Shown here: in pieces, positions 13,173 to 20,656 of the stretch
Position numbering within the stretch: position 1 is the first letter of the stretch
How the letters are laid out: every line of letters starts with the position of its first letter
DNA from: a virus
Length of the DNA: 26,528 nt
Strand: one strand, 5' to 3'
Virus record (IMG/VR): IMGVR_UViG_3300035670_001098
Span: 1 to 26,528 of that record
Program-made: the position numbers and the translations under genes
Notes under the pieces: model-generated
What the model was told of the DNA's origin: nothing
What the model saw: only the letters and a program-made list of their open reading frames with translations
Databases searched by the model: none

Positions 13173-14020
13173 AAACCACAGAAACTCTCGTCAGAGACAT
13201 CTACAACACAATTTCTACTGGCGAAGGGTGGGATGATGATATTGCACAATGGGTCTTGTCAAACATTGCACTCTCGTTTCAAAGGCAGTTCAGCGGAAAT
13301 CGAGGAACAGAGCGGGGTAGACTGCGCCTTTCTCAGCTTGGAACTCCTTGTGAGAGACAACTCTACTATTCAACAAATATCCCAGATAACGGCACTCCAC
13401 TGGCTGCCCACACTAAGTTCAAGTTCGTATATGGCGACGTTATCGAGTCTCTGCTCTTGGGACTTGCCAAGGCAGCAGGACATACCGTTGTCGGATGTCA
13501 AGACCGCTTGGAAGTCTCAGGTGTTGTTGGGCATCGAGATTGCGTTATCGATGGAATGCTGGTTGATGTCAAATCCGCCTCTTCGTTTTCTATGGACAAG
13601 TTCCGAGATGGGGGACTACGTTCAAACGACCCTTTTGGATATCTCTCACAACTCTCGTCCTATCTTTGGGCCTCTCAGTCTGACAGTCTTGTAACCAACA
13701 AGAAAGAAGCAGGGTTCCTTGTAGCAGACAAGACACTTGGTCATATCATCTTCGAGGTTTATGACCTTACCGAGGAAATGAGCAGGAAAGAAGAAGAGAT
13801 CGCACGAAAGAAGAAGATCGTATCAGACCCTCTACCCCCGCCGAAGGGATTTGATGAAGTGCCAATGGGCAAGTCTGGTAACATGAAACTGGATACCAAC
13901 TGTTCCTATTGCTCCTTCAATCGTATCTGTTGGCCTGAGGTAAGGGTCTTTGCTTATTCTTCTGGACCTGTGTATCTGACCAAGATCAACAAAGAGCCAG
14001 ATGTGTTCGAGATCACATGA
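13169..14020 (+). CDS. Cas4/RecB-type PD-(D/E)XK exonuclease with Fe-S cluster
   Basis: The 283-residue product has the Cas4/AddB plan. A first cysteine (Cys61 in TPCERQLYY) is followed by the nuclease core with Glu93 (YGDVIE), Asp124 (GHRDCVID) and Asp133-x-Lys135 (LVDVKSAS). Further on comes a Gln/Tyr motif (YLSQLSSYLWA) and a closing cysteine set Cys245, Cys248 and Cys254 that should bind a 4Fe-4S cluster with Cys61. Such enzymes degrade or trim DNA ends; in phages they support recombination and recycle host DNA. It stands directly before a resolvase-like nuclease, with a four-base overlap, suggesting joint work in recombination. Confidence 0.87.
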   Translation: MKTTETLVRDIYNTISTGEGWDDDIAQWVLSNIALSFQRQFSGNRGTERGRLRLSQLGTPCERQLYYSTNIPDNGTPLAAHTKFKFVYGDVIESLLLGLAKAAGHTVVGCQDRLEVSGVVGHRDCVIDGMLVDVKSASSFSMDKFRDGGLRSNDPFGYLSQLSSYLWASQSDSLVTNKKEAGFLVADKTLGHIIFEVYDLTEEMSRKEEEIARKKKIVSDPLPPPKGFDEVPMGKSGNMKLDTNCSYCSFNRICWPEVRVFAYSSGPVYLTKINKEPDVFEIT

Positions 14021-14364
14021 AACCAGCATCAGCAAAAGCTAAAGGACGAACCTTCCAACAGGAAGTCCGTAAGGCTATCCTAGACACCTTTCCACATCTC
14101 GAACCAGACGATGTGAGATCGACCAGCATGGGGGCACAAGGAGAAGACATCCAACTGTCCCCTGCTGCTAGGAAGGCTCTTGGTGGCGTTCAGATCGAGT
14201 GCAAGAGGACAAAGAGTTTCAAGACCATCTATGGTTGGATGGAACAGGCAAAGTCACATGGGGCATATAAACCTGTTGTGATTTTTCGAGCAGATAGGCT
14301 TGAACCTCTTGTTGTTCTTCCTATGTCAGACTATCTAAGCATCCTGAAAGGAGACAAGAAATGA
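14017..14364 (+). CDS. Holliday-junction-resolvase-like nuclease
   Basis: A 115-residue PD-(D/E)XK protein: a Glu16 helix, then GAQGEDIQLSP with Asp44, then Glu61-x-Lys63 (QIECKRTKSF), followed by a strand-helix end (KPVVIFRADRL). This is the layout of archaeal Hjc-type resolvases and related phage nucleases. It probably cuts branched recombination or replication intermediates before packaging. It overlaps its neighbours by four bases on each side. A VRR-NUC-like nuclease is an alternative reading. Confidence 0.75.
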   Translation: MKPASAKAKGRTFQQEVRKAILDTFPHLEPDDVRSTSMGAQGEDIQLSPAARKALGGVQIECKRTKSFKTIYGWMEQAKSHGAYKPVVIFRADRLEPLVVLPMSDYLSILKGDKK

Positions 14365-14615
14365 TCGTGATCTATGACGTTCTATACGGTCCCATCTGGT
14401 GTGAAGACATCCCCGATTGGGATTTTGACGAGGATGGAGAAGCCTTCGTTCTGGTCTGTCGTGTATGGGATGCGGACGAGAACAAACTGATCGATGATGA
14501 AGTGCTCTTCGAGACCCTCGATGAAGCCCTAGAAGTTATCGACCACTTCCGCGAGCAGAAGAAGCCTTTCCTTATCATTGACGATGAGGATGAGGAAGAG
14601 GAGCCTTACCATTGA
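14361..14615 (+). CDS. Highly acidic small protein (84 residues)
   Basis: Twenty-nine of 84 residues are Asp or Glu against five Lys or Arg, giving a net charge near -24. It begins with a strand (MIVIYDVLYGPIW), has a helix (LFETLDEALEVIDHFREQ) and ends in a run of acidic residues (IIDDEDEEEEPYH). Such composition is seen in phage DNA mimics that block restriction enzymes or host nucleases, but ordinary small acidic proteins also exist. It lies between the nuclease pair and the phosphoesterase. Its 3' end supplies the ribosome site for the next gene. Confidence 0.65.
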   Translation: MIVIYDVLYGPIWCEDIPDWDFDEDGEAFVLVCRVWDADENKLIDDEVLFETLDEALEVIDHFREQKKPFLIIDDEDEEEEPYH

Positions 14616-15388
14616 CAGGTAAAACAGCTATCGTCTGGACTTGTGCTCATTCTGACCCTTCAGTGGGAAATGAGCGTTTCGATTGGCTGGCTCAGTTGAT
14701 CGAAGACATCAAGCCGGATTATGTCGTGGACTTGGGGGATGGGGCCGACATGAAATCCCTCAACACCTATGACACCAGATACCCTCAGGCTGTAGTATCC
14801 CAATCCTACCAAAAAGACATCGAGTGCTACAATGAAGCTATGGACAGGCTTTGGGGACGTTACAAAGTTACAAAGAAGAAGCGCCCGTTTCGTATCGGCT
14901 TTGAGGGCAATCACGAAAACAGGATCAAAAAAGCTATCGCGCATGATCCGAGGATTGAGGGTGCTCGCTTCGGTATATCGTTCAGCCATCTCCAAACGGA
15001 CCATTGGTTTGACGAATACCACGAATACTCCAATTCGGCCCCCGCCATTGCTGACTACGATGGCATTTCATATGCTCACTACTTCGGTGCTGGTAACTAC
15101 GGCTCTCCTGTCAGTGGCATTCATCACGCTTACACCCTTCTACAAAACAGGAACCATTCTTCTACTTGCGGCCATAGCCATAAGCGTAGTATCTACTTCA
15201 AGGATACTGCTCACCCTCATAGTATTATCGGACTGGTGGCGGGCTGTTACAAGGGCGGATATGAGGCTTGGGCGGGGCAATCAAACCAAGACTGGTGGAA
15301 AGGGGTCATCATCAAAAGGGACATATCCAATGGTGTCTACGAACCTCAATTTGTCTCTCTTGAGAGCCTTAGACGGGAATACGGATGA
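14612..15388 (+). CDS. Calcineurin-like metallophosphoesterase, TTG start
   Basis: The 258-residue protein keeps most metal-binding motifs of the fold: GDGAD (Asp43), GNHE (Asn100-His101), His156 and GHSH (His188, His190). The first motif, normally D-x-H, reads Cys11-Ala-His13, so a usual metal-binding Asp is missing. Asp15 or another residue might substitute, or activity may be altered. Members hydrolyse phosphodiesters or cyclic nucleotides, or cut DNA ends (Mre11/SbcD type). The start is TTG at 14612, with AGGAAGAGGAG ending eight bases before it and the previous stop overlapping it; no ATG occurs until about residue 47, within motif II. The end overlaps the methyltransferase. Confidence 0.82.
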   Translation: MTGKTAIVWTCAHSDPSVGNERFDWLAQLIEDIKPDYVVDLGDGADMKSLNTYDTRYPQAVVSQSYQKDIECYNEAMDRLWGRYKVTKKKRPFRIGFEGNHENRIKKAIAHDPRIEGARFGISFSHLQTDHWFDEYHEYSNSAPAIADYDGISYAHYFGAGNYGSPVSGIHHAYTLLQNRNHSSTCGHSHKRSIYFKDTAHPHSIIGLVAGCYKGGYEAWAGQSNQDWWKGVIIKRDISNGVYEPQFVSLESLRREYG

Positions 15389-15915
15389 TGGGCAAGAGAA
15401 GTAAGTTCAAGAGGGTAGAGAAAGACTACTACCCCACCCCTGCAAAAGCCTTGGAACCTCTGGTGCAACATTTGCCAGAGGTTTTTACTTTCTGTGAACC
15501 TTGCGCTGGTGATGGTCGTCTGATCCGTCATATCCAACAAGCAAGGCCGAGGGCTGAGTGTGTCATGGCTCTGGACATCGAACCTCACAAGATCGACATC
15601 CTTCAAGCGGATGCTCTTGAGATTGATGAGAAGGCACTCAAGGCGGATTTTATCATAACAAATCCCCCGTGGACCAGACAACTCCTTCATCCCTTGATTG
15701 ACAGGTTCGCATCTATTGCACCAACTTGGTTGCTCTTCGATGCGGATTGGGCCTATACCAAACAAGCCAGACAGTTCACTGACTATCTCAAGATCATTCA
15801 GGTTGTAGGGAGGGTAAAGTGGATTGAGGCCAGTGAGTTCAGTGGTAAGGATAACGTCTCTTGGTATCTTTTCGACAAGAACTCCCCACAAACAGAGACG
15901 AAGTTCTATGTCTGA
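15385..15915 (+). CDS. Adenine-specific DNA methyltransferase
   Basis: The 176-residue product has the SAM-binding motif CEPCAGDGRL (about 37-46), a motif II Asp in ALDIEP, and the catalytic NPPW at 93-96 typical of N6-adenine methyltransferases. It starts near a DYYPTP segment common in phage members. It is short, with little room for a target-recognition domain. It probably methylates phage DNA to resist restriction or to alter gene expression; the recognition site cannot be read from sequence. Two adjacent ATGs (15385 and 15388) both overlap the previous stop. Confidence 0.82.
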   Translation: MMGKRSKFKRVEKDYYPTPAKALEPLVQHLPEVFTFCEPCAGDGRLIRHIQQARPRAECVMALDIEPHKIDILQADALEIDEKALKADFIITNPPWTRQLLHPLIDRFASIAPTWLLFDADWAYTKQARQFTDYLKIIQVVGRVKWIEASEFSGKDNVSWYLFDKNSPQTETKFYV

Positions 15916-16063
15916 AGACGATATCAACAAACTCCTAGACAGGTATGGATTTGAATATCTGTTGGAGTTCTTCAACATGACAGAGGCCCAAGTTCTTGAA
16001 GCCTTGGATGAGAGCGGCTATATAGACCTATCCGGTTTGGAGGATGAGAATGACAATGCCTGA
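15908..16063 (+). CDS. Small acidic hypothetical protein (51 residues)
   Basis: The ATG at 15908 lies inside the methyltransferase end. The product is acidic and helical (MSEDDINKLLDRYGFEYLLE, then TEAQVLEALDESG), resembling a small helix-turn-helix-like or adaptor protein, but no family is certain. Its end overlaps the MazG start. Confidence 0.6.
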   Translation: MSEDDINKLLDRYGFEYLLEFFNMTEAQVLEALDESGYIDLSGLEDENDNA

Positions 16064-16406
16064 TCCTGAGACAGTGCTAGAGGCTTTCATGGGTGATATG
16101 GATGTCTATCAAGCACAAGCAAGAAAGACTGCCATCTACCCCAAAAGCCAGAAGGTCATTTATCCCACCTTGGGTTTGTGTGGTGAGGTTGGAGAGGTAG
16201 CCGAGAAGGTCAAGAAGTCCATTCGTGATGGGCATGACCTAGATGATATGGCTGTAGCCAAGGAACTTGGTGATGTGCTGTGGTATATTGCCAACCTCGC
16301 AGAAGACCTTGGCTATGACCTGTCTGAGATTGCTCAGATGAACTATGAGAAACTGAAATCCCGACAAGAACGTAACAAACTGCAAGGAAGCGGTGACGAC
16401 AGATGA
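16050..16406 (+). CDS. MazG-like nucleotide pyrophosphohydrolase
   Basis: MazG-family enzymes hydrolyse NTPs or dNTPs to monophosphates, or remove (p)ppGpp. The 118-residue protein has the metal-binding pairs GLCGEVGEVAEKVKK and ELGDVLWYIANLAED. GGAGG at 16039-16043 favours the ATG at 16050; neighbouring ATGs at 16044 and 16056 are possible. Phage MazG proteins often sit beside nucleotide-metabolism genes, as here before the reductase, and may clean up modified nucleotides or interfere with host stress signalling. The stop overlaps the reductase start. Confidence 0.9.
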   Translation: MTMPDPETVLEAFMGDMDVYQAQARKTAIYPKSQKVIYPTLGLCGEVGEVAEKVKKSIRDGHDLDDMAVAKELGDVLWYIANLAEDLGYDLSEIAQMNYEKLKSRQERNKLQGSGDDR

Positions 16407-17410
16407 ACAACTATCTCCCTACAGACTATCAGTCCTTCATTGCCACATCGAGGTATGCTCGCTGGCTTGACAAAGAAGGTCGTCGTGAAACTTGGCCTGA
16501 AACTGTTAGCCGCTTCACATCAAACGTCGTTGGTAACAAAATCAGCGACAATTCTGTCATCAAAGAGATCGAAGAGGCTATCCTCAACCTTGAGGTGATG
16601 CCTTCCATGCGAGCCATGATGACCGCTGGCCCTGCTCTGGAGAGGGACAATACCGCAGGCTACAACTGCTCCTATCTGCCTGTGGATGATCCCAAGTCCT
16701 TCGATGAGGCCATGTTCATCCTTCTCTGTGGGACTGGTGTAGGGTTTTCTGTCGAGCGTCAATACGTCAGCAATCTTCCTGATGTCCCTGACGAACTCTT
16801 CTCTAGTGAAGATGTCATCGTCGTGCATGACAGTAAAGAGGGTTGGGCAAAGGCTCTGCGTAAGCTGATCGCCATGCTCTATGCAGGGGAAATCCCCACA
16901 TGGGATATGTCGAAGGTTCGTCCTGCTGGAGCCAAACTCAAGACCTTTGGTGGTAGAGCCTCTGGCCCTGCCCCTCTAGAAGAATTGTTCAAGTTCGTCA
17001 TCGACAAGTTCAAGAATGCCAAAGGTCGTAAACTCAACTCTATCGAATGCCATGACATCATGTGCAAGATCGGTGAAGTTGTTGTCGTAGGTGGTGTTCG
17101 TCGTTCTGCCATGATCTCGCTCTCCAATCTCTCGGATGACCGTATGCGTTATGCCAAGAGTGGAAATTGGTGGGAAGGAAATGGTCAACGTGCTCTCGCT
17201 AACAACTCCGTGGCATACATTGAGAAGCCCGATGCAGAGACCTTCATGCGTGAATGGCTTGCCCTGATCGAAAGCAAGAGTGGTGAGCGTGGTATCTTCT
17301 CTCGGCCTGCAAGCAAACGACAGGCGGCAAAGAATGGTCGCAGGAACTCCAACTTCGAGTTTGGGACTAACCCCTGTAGTGAGATCATCCTTCGTCCCTA
17401 TCAGTTCTGT
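16403..17410 (+). CDS. nrdJ: Class II ribonucleoside-triphosphate reductase, exon 1
   Basis: First 336 codons of an adenosylcobalamin-dependent reductase that turns ribonucleotides into deoxyribonucleotides. The redox cysteine of the N-terminal region is Cys89 (AGYNCSYLP). The active-site loop is complete at the end of the exon: Asn323, Cys325 (thiyl radical), Glu327 in NPCSE, and the second redox Cys336 at the very last codon. These match N406, C408, E410 and C419 of the Lactobacillus leichmannii enzyme with identical spacing. The exon ends in phase 0. Read on without splicing, translation stops at once at TAA 17411-17413. It joins exon 2 at 18177 to give 641 residues. Confidence 0.93.
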
Positions 17411-18176
17411 TAAGAAGATAGCAGAAGTAAAACAGGGTGAATTGCTGGGAAGCCTAAGTCTTCGGATATGGTAATCAGCAGCCAAGCTAGGGTAGGGATA
17501 CCCTTGAAGGTTCAACGACTAGGACACACGATCTAGAACAGATTATGAAGTCCATACACTCAAGCGAGTGGAAGCGCCCTGCCCCTATGGATCATAGGGT
17601 GATGATATAGTCTGATCTGCATAGAAATATGCAGGCGTTGACAAAAGCCTAATTCATACCTATATATGTAATCTTATTAGATTGCATAATTGAGGTGTGA
17701 AATGATAAACAGAGAAGGTTACTACAAAACAGACTTGGAAAGAGAATGCACAAAATGCGGCACAATCTTTCCTAAGCCGAAGAAGACTGTTACTCTTTGT
17801 CCGTCTTGTAATTCTGAGCGTGTAAAAAGCGAACGTCAAGAAGTTCGTATGTTCAGGCGCGCAAAGTCACGGGCGAAAGAGCGTAATATTGAGTTTTCTA
17901 TCGACAAGTCTGATGTAATCATTCCTGAGTTTTGTCCTATACTTGGGATAAAACTTGAGCCGTTTGCCGGTCATAGCGGGGGAAGGCCAAACTCGCCAGC
18001 CCTCGATAGGATCGACAACAGCAAAGGTTACATAAAAGGCAATGTGGTTGTCATTAGCCACTTAGCCAATATGATGAAAAGTTCCGCCTCAAGAGAAGAA
18101 CTTCTAACTTTTGCTGACTGGGTTCAAAAGGCTTACTCAACTGCCAAAGAGTAGCGATCTTTGGTGAACACAAATG
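17411..18176 (+). ncRNA. Group I self-splicing intron in nrdJ
   Basis: The 766-base insert separates two halves of one reductase. The junction is unique by sequence and leaves QFC-NLTE in frame. Exon 1 ends in T and the intron ends in G, as group I introns require. P1 is visible: exon TTCTGT (17405-17410) pairs with GCAGAA (17421-17426) with a U-G pair at the splice site. P10 is AAGAT (17415-17419) with exon 2 ATCTT (18178-18182). Core elements follow: AATTGCTGGGAAGCC (17440-17454), AATCAGCAGCC (17473-17483), GTTCAACGACTAGG (about 17510-17523) and GATATAGTCTGA (17604-17615), the last two forming P7 (GACTA with TAGTC). A hairpin with GAAA loop at 17617-17634 follows as P9. The HNH gene lies after it, before the 3' splice site. 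Confidence 0.92.
17702..18154 (+). CDS. Intron-encoded HNH homing endonuclease
   Basis: The 150-residue product has an N-terminal zinc knuckle pair (Cys16/Cys19 and Cys33/Cys36), a basic helical linker, and an HNH-like C-terminal domain with CPILGIKL, then PALDRIDNSKGYIKGNVVVI and SHLANMMKS, a layout common in phage HNH homing enzymes. It would cut intron-less reductase genes near the insertion site and so spread the intron. The ATG at 17702 has GAGGTG four bases before it; an in-frame TTG at 17690 is less likely. The gene lies wholly outside the intron core. Confidence 0.88.
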   Translation: MINREGYYKTDLERECTKCGTIFPKPKKTVTLCPSCNSERVKSERQEVRMFRRAKSRAKERNIEFSIDKSDVIIPEFCPILGIKLEPFAGHSGGRPNSPALDRIDNSKGYIKGNVVVISHLANMMKSSASREELLTFADWVQKAYSTAKE

Positions 18177-19094
18177 AATCTTACAGAAGTCGTGGTAAGG
18201 GCCACAGACAGTCTTGCTGATCTAGATCGTAAAGTCAAACTTGCTACCATCCTCGGGACTGTCCAATCCACTCTGACACACTTCCCCTATCTGCGTAAGA
18301 TTTGGCAGAAAAACACTGAGGAAGAGCGTCTACTTGGTGTGTCGTTGACTGGTATTATGGACCACAAGGCTCTCAGTGGAAAGTGGCTTATTGAAAGCTG
18401 CGGATATAAAGACCTACCTGACCTCTTGGAGTATCTGAAAAATGTCGCTATTGCTACTAATGCTGAGTGGGCTGAACGCCTTGGTATCCCTGTTTCTGCT
18501 GCTATCACCTGTGTTAAGCCGAGCGGAACGGTCTCTCAGTTGGTGGACTCTGCTAGTGGTATTCACGCTCGGCATAGTGAGCATTATATTCGGACTGTCC
18601 GTGGAGACAACAAAGACCCCCTGACACAATTTATGAAGGATCAAGGTATCCCGAATGAACCAGATGTAATGAAACCCGATAGCACTACAGTGTTCAGTTT
18701 CCCTCAGAAGTCTCCCGAGGGTGCTATCACTCGTAATGACATGAGTGCTATCGAGCAGCTTGAGACTTGGCTGATTTATCAACGGCACTGGTGTGAGCAT
18801 AAGCCGTCTATCACTGTGACTGTTCGTGACCATGAGTGGGTGGAAGTGGGTGCCTTCGTCTACAAGCACTTCGATGAGATGTCTGGGGTGTCTTTCCTCC
18901 CTCATTCGGATCATACCTACAAGCAGGCACCTTATCAGGAGTGCAGTAAGAGTGACTATGAAACGCTTCTGTCTGTGATGCCTGAGAAGATTGACTGGTC
19001 GAAACTCTCTGACTACGAGAAAGAAGATACGTCTAAAGGCACCAGCACCTTTGCATGTGTTGGCGGAACTTGTGAGATCGTGGACCTGACATGA
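18177..19094 (+). CDS. nrdJ: Class II ribonucleoside-triphosphate reductase, exon 2
   Basis: Codons 337-641 of the reductase, starting NLTEVVVRATDSLADLDRKV. It completes the barrel and contains AAITCVKPSGTVSQLVDSAS, a typical reductase glycine- and serine-rich substrate loop. The C-terminal swinging cysteines that re-reduce the active site are Cys630 and Cys635 in CVGGTC. The last three bases of the intron are an in-frame ATG preceded by a weak GGTGA, so an unspliced message could start this half separately as M-NLTE. The end overlaps the next small gene (ATGA). Confidence 0.92.
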   Translation, partial: NLTEVVVRATDSLADLDRKVKLATILGTVQSTLTHFPYLRKIWQKNTEEERLLGVSLTGIMDHKALSGKWLIESCGYKDLPDLLEYLKNVAIATNAEWAERLGIPVSAAITCVKPSGTVSQLVDSASGIHARHSEHYIRTVRGDNKDPLTQFMKDQGIPNEPDVMKPDSTTVFSFPQKSPEGAITRNDMSAIEQLETWLIYQRHWCEHKPSITVTVRDHEWVEVGAFVYKHFDEMSGVSFLPHSDHTYKQAPYQECSKSDYETLLSVMPEKIDWSKLSDYEKEDTSKGTSTFACVGGTCEIVDLT

Positions 19095-19234
19095 GTAAAG
19101 CTATCGGCACTATGACTTGGAAGCCCTCACCCAAGCATAAGAGGACTTCTCAGACCAACATCAAAGCCTCACACAAGAGGTCTAGCACCAACAAAAAGGA
19201 CACTCGGAAGATGTATCGTGGACAAGGACGATGA
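19091..19234 (+). CDS. Small basic protein (47 residues)
   Basis: The start overlaps the reductase stop and its own stop overlaps the phoH start. The product is strongly basic, with repeated Lys, Arg, Ser and Thr (KPSPKHKRTSQTNIK and HKRSSTNKKDTRKM), and probably lacks a stable fold. Nucleic-acid binding is a reasonable guess. It is unrecognised but has good coupling on both sides. Confidence 0.65.
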   Translation: MSKAIGTMTWKPSPKHKRTSQTNIKASHKRSSTNKKDTRKMYRGQGR

Positions 19235-19938
19235 TCGAAGAGAAGCCTAAGAGGACTAAACGACAGACCAGATACAAGGGGGCCGACATCGAGGGTAAAG
19301 CCAGTGTTGTCTCCCTTGTCCCTCTCAACGATCACCAGAGCCTCTATATTGACGCTATACGGGCATCTGACCAAGTGATCGTGTGTGGATACTCTGGAAC
19401 AGGAAAGACCTACATAGCGGCTACAATCGCAGCCAATATGTATGCCATGAAGCAGATCGACAAGATCATTCTTACCAGACCTAACGTCTCTGTTGGGAAA
19501 GACCTTGGCTATCTTCCGGGTGATCTGAACGAGAAGTTCACACCTTGGGCTGCTCCTGTTCTAGAGGTATTGGTGCAACAGTTGGGGAAAGGTGTAGTGG
19601 ATACTGCCATCAAGAATGGAAACATCGAGATGGCACCACTATCTACCATGAGGGGACGATCCTTCAAGGATAGTTTCATCATCTTGGATGAGGCTCAGAA
19701 TACCACTGTTGCTGAGATCAAGATGTTCCTGACAAGGATTGGTGAAGGATCAAAGGTGGTCATCAATGGTGACATCAAACAGTCCGACATCAATCAACAA
19801 TCTGGTCTATCGAAGATCATCCACCTAGCCAAGAAATACCACATGAACATCCCTGTCATTGAGTTCACTGTCGAAGACATTGTTCGTAGTGAAATCTGTA
19901 AACAGTGGATCATCGCTTTTGAAGGAGAAGGTCTGTGA
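19231..19938 (+). CDS. phoH: PhoH-like P-loop ATPase
   Basis: The 235-residue protein has the PhoH ATPase core: Walker A GYSGTGKT (53-60), the family segment KIILTRPNVSVGKDLGYLPG, Walker B FIILDEAQN (Asp153, Glu154), and the NGDIKQSDI motif. PhoH-like genes are very common in marine phages. Their exact role is unsettled, with RNA-related or phosphate-stress functions proposed. It is followed by a DUF3310 gene with a four-base overlap. Confidence 0.92.
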   Translation: MIEEKPKRTKRQTRYKGADIEGKASVVSLVPLNDHQSLYIDAIRASDQVIVCGYSGTGKTYIAATIAANMYAMKQIDKIILTRPNVSVGKDLGYLPGDLNEKFTPWAAPVLEVLVQQLGKGVVDTAIKNGNIEMAPLSTMRGRSFKDSFIILDEAQNTTVAEIKMFLTRIGEGSKVVINGDIKQSDINQQSGLSKIIHLAKKYHMNIPVIEFTVEDIVRSEICKQWIIAFEGEGL

Positions 19939-20168
19939 GCGATCAAGTGAATAGCCCTAGTCACTATTCTTCTGGGAACATCGAGTGTATCGAATACCTC
20001 AAGGATAATCTGTCTTGGCATGGCTACCTTGGTTATCTTGAAGGCAACACCAAGAAGTATCTGCATAGGTTTCGATACAAGAAGAACCCTATCGAAGACC
20101 TCAAGAAAGCGCGTTGGTATCTCGACCGTCTGATCCATGAGATTGAGACCGAGGGTAACGACGGATAA
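19935..20168 (+). CDS. DUF3310 protein (77 residues), GTG start
   Basis: The product has the DUF3310 pattern: VNSPSHYSSGNIECIEYL near the start and LEGNTKKYLHRFRYKKNPIE, then a closing helix (DLKKARWYLDRLIHEIE). It occurs widely in phages and has been labelled a nucleotide kinase, without good evidence. The start is GTG at 19935, overlapping the phoH stop, with GAAGGAGAAG before it. It is the last gene of the rightward block, ending at the terminator. Confidence 0.88.
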   Translation: MSDQVNSPSHYSSGNIECIEYLKDNLSWHGYLGYLEGNTKKYLHRFRYKKNPIEDLKKARWYLDRLIHEIETEGNDG

Positions 20169-20216
20169 AAAGAAAACCCCCTTCAGGCATTCAACCTGAG
20201 GGGGGCTTTTTTATTT
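20167..20216. terminator. Bidirectional terminator between convergent blocks
   Basis: CCCCCTTCAGG and CCTGAGGGGG form a stem with one bulged T and a 7-base loop. An A-rich run (AAAAAGAAAA) lies to the left and CTTTTTTATTT to the right, so the hairpin works on both strands. It overlaps the last bases of the stop codons of the rightward DUF3310 gene and the leftward gene that starts at 20441. Confidence 0.92.
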
Positions 20217-20441
20217 GTGGTCTTTGTAGAGGTCTAGGATGTCTCTCTTGATTTCCTTGATGTCATCCCTGATCTCTTTCATGGCTTGTCGATCTTCTTC
20301 TCGACGTTCTTCTCTTGCGTGTATCTCTGCTTGGAGCAGTTGTAGCTGCTTTTGATTAGTCAAGACCGTCCTTACAAGCCATGCCATCGCGCTAAACACC
20401 GTTGCTACAATACCTGAAACAATGTAATCCAAGTAGTCCAT
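20211..20441 (-). CDS. Single-span membrane protein with coiled coil, candidate holin
   Basis: The 76-residue product has one hydrophobic helix (IVSGIVATVFSAMAWLVRTV) followed by a long charged helix (LLQAEIHAREERREEDRQAM and IRDDIKEIKRDILDLYK). This plan matches small phage membrane proteins of the lysis cassette, such as XhlA-like proteins and some one-span holins. The ATG at 20441 overlaps the stop of the candidate o-spanin. It is the last gene of the leftward block. The holin label rests on context and is not certain; a regulator of lysis is possible. Confidence 0.65.
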   Translation of the reverse strand: MDYLDYIVSGIVATVFSAMAWLVRTVLTNQKQLQLLQAEIHAREERREEDRQAMKEIRDDIKEIKRDILDLYKDHK

Positions 20442-20656
20442 CACTCTTCCTCGCAGCCTGCATCAAATCCTACTACAAGCCGTCTTCCTGTCGAGAGGGA
20501 TCGAGGGCCACCATCTTCTATAAGGGCATCTACATGGTCGTCTATCAATGGCGACAAGCCATCACAGACGGGACTATTTTGCTTGAAGTTGACGCTGCCG
20601 CAAGAACTCACGATCAGCACTAGGGGTATTGCTAGAAGGAACCCTGCGAACCGCAT
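20441..20656 (-). CDS. Outer-membrane lipoprotein, candidate o-spanin (Rz1-like)
   Basis: The 71-residue product has a signal peptide (FAGFLLAIPLVLIVSSC) with lipobox VSSC and lipidated Cys19, so it should be anchored in the outer membrane. The mature part has two further Cys residues. Its 5' end overlaps the i-spanin gene in another frame, as Rz1 does Rz in lambda. Together they would fuse the two membranes in the last step of lysis. AGAGGA at 20671-20666 supports the ATG at 20656; the in-frame TTG at 20662 is too close. Confidence 0.75.
   Translation of the reverse strand: MRFAGFLLAIPLVLIVSSCGSVNFKQNSPVCDGLSPLIDDHVDALIEDGGPRSLSTGRRLVVGFDAGCEEE

Noticed and set aside
16403-17413. Truncated reductase pseudogene or sequencing frameshift
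   Set aside because: The two halves join perfectly in phase at a unique junction, and the insert has group I intron pairings and an HNH gene, so a mobile intron explains it.
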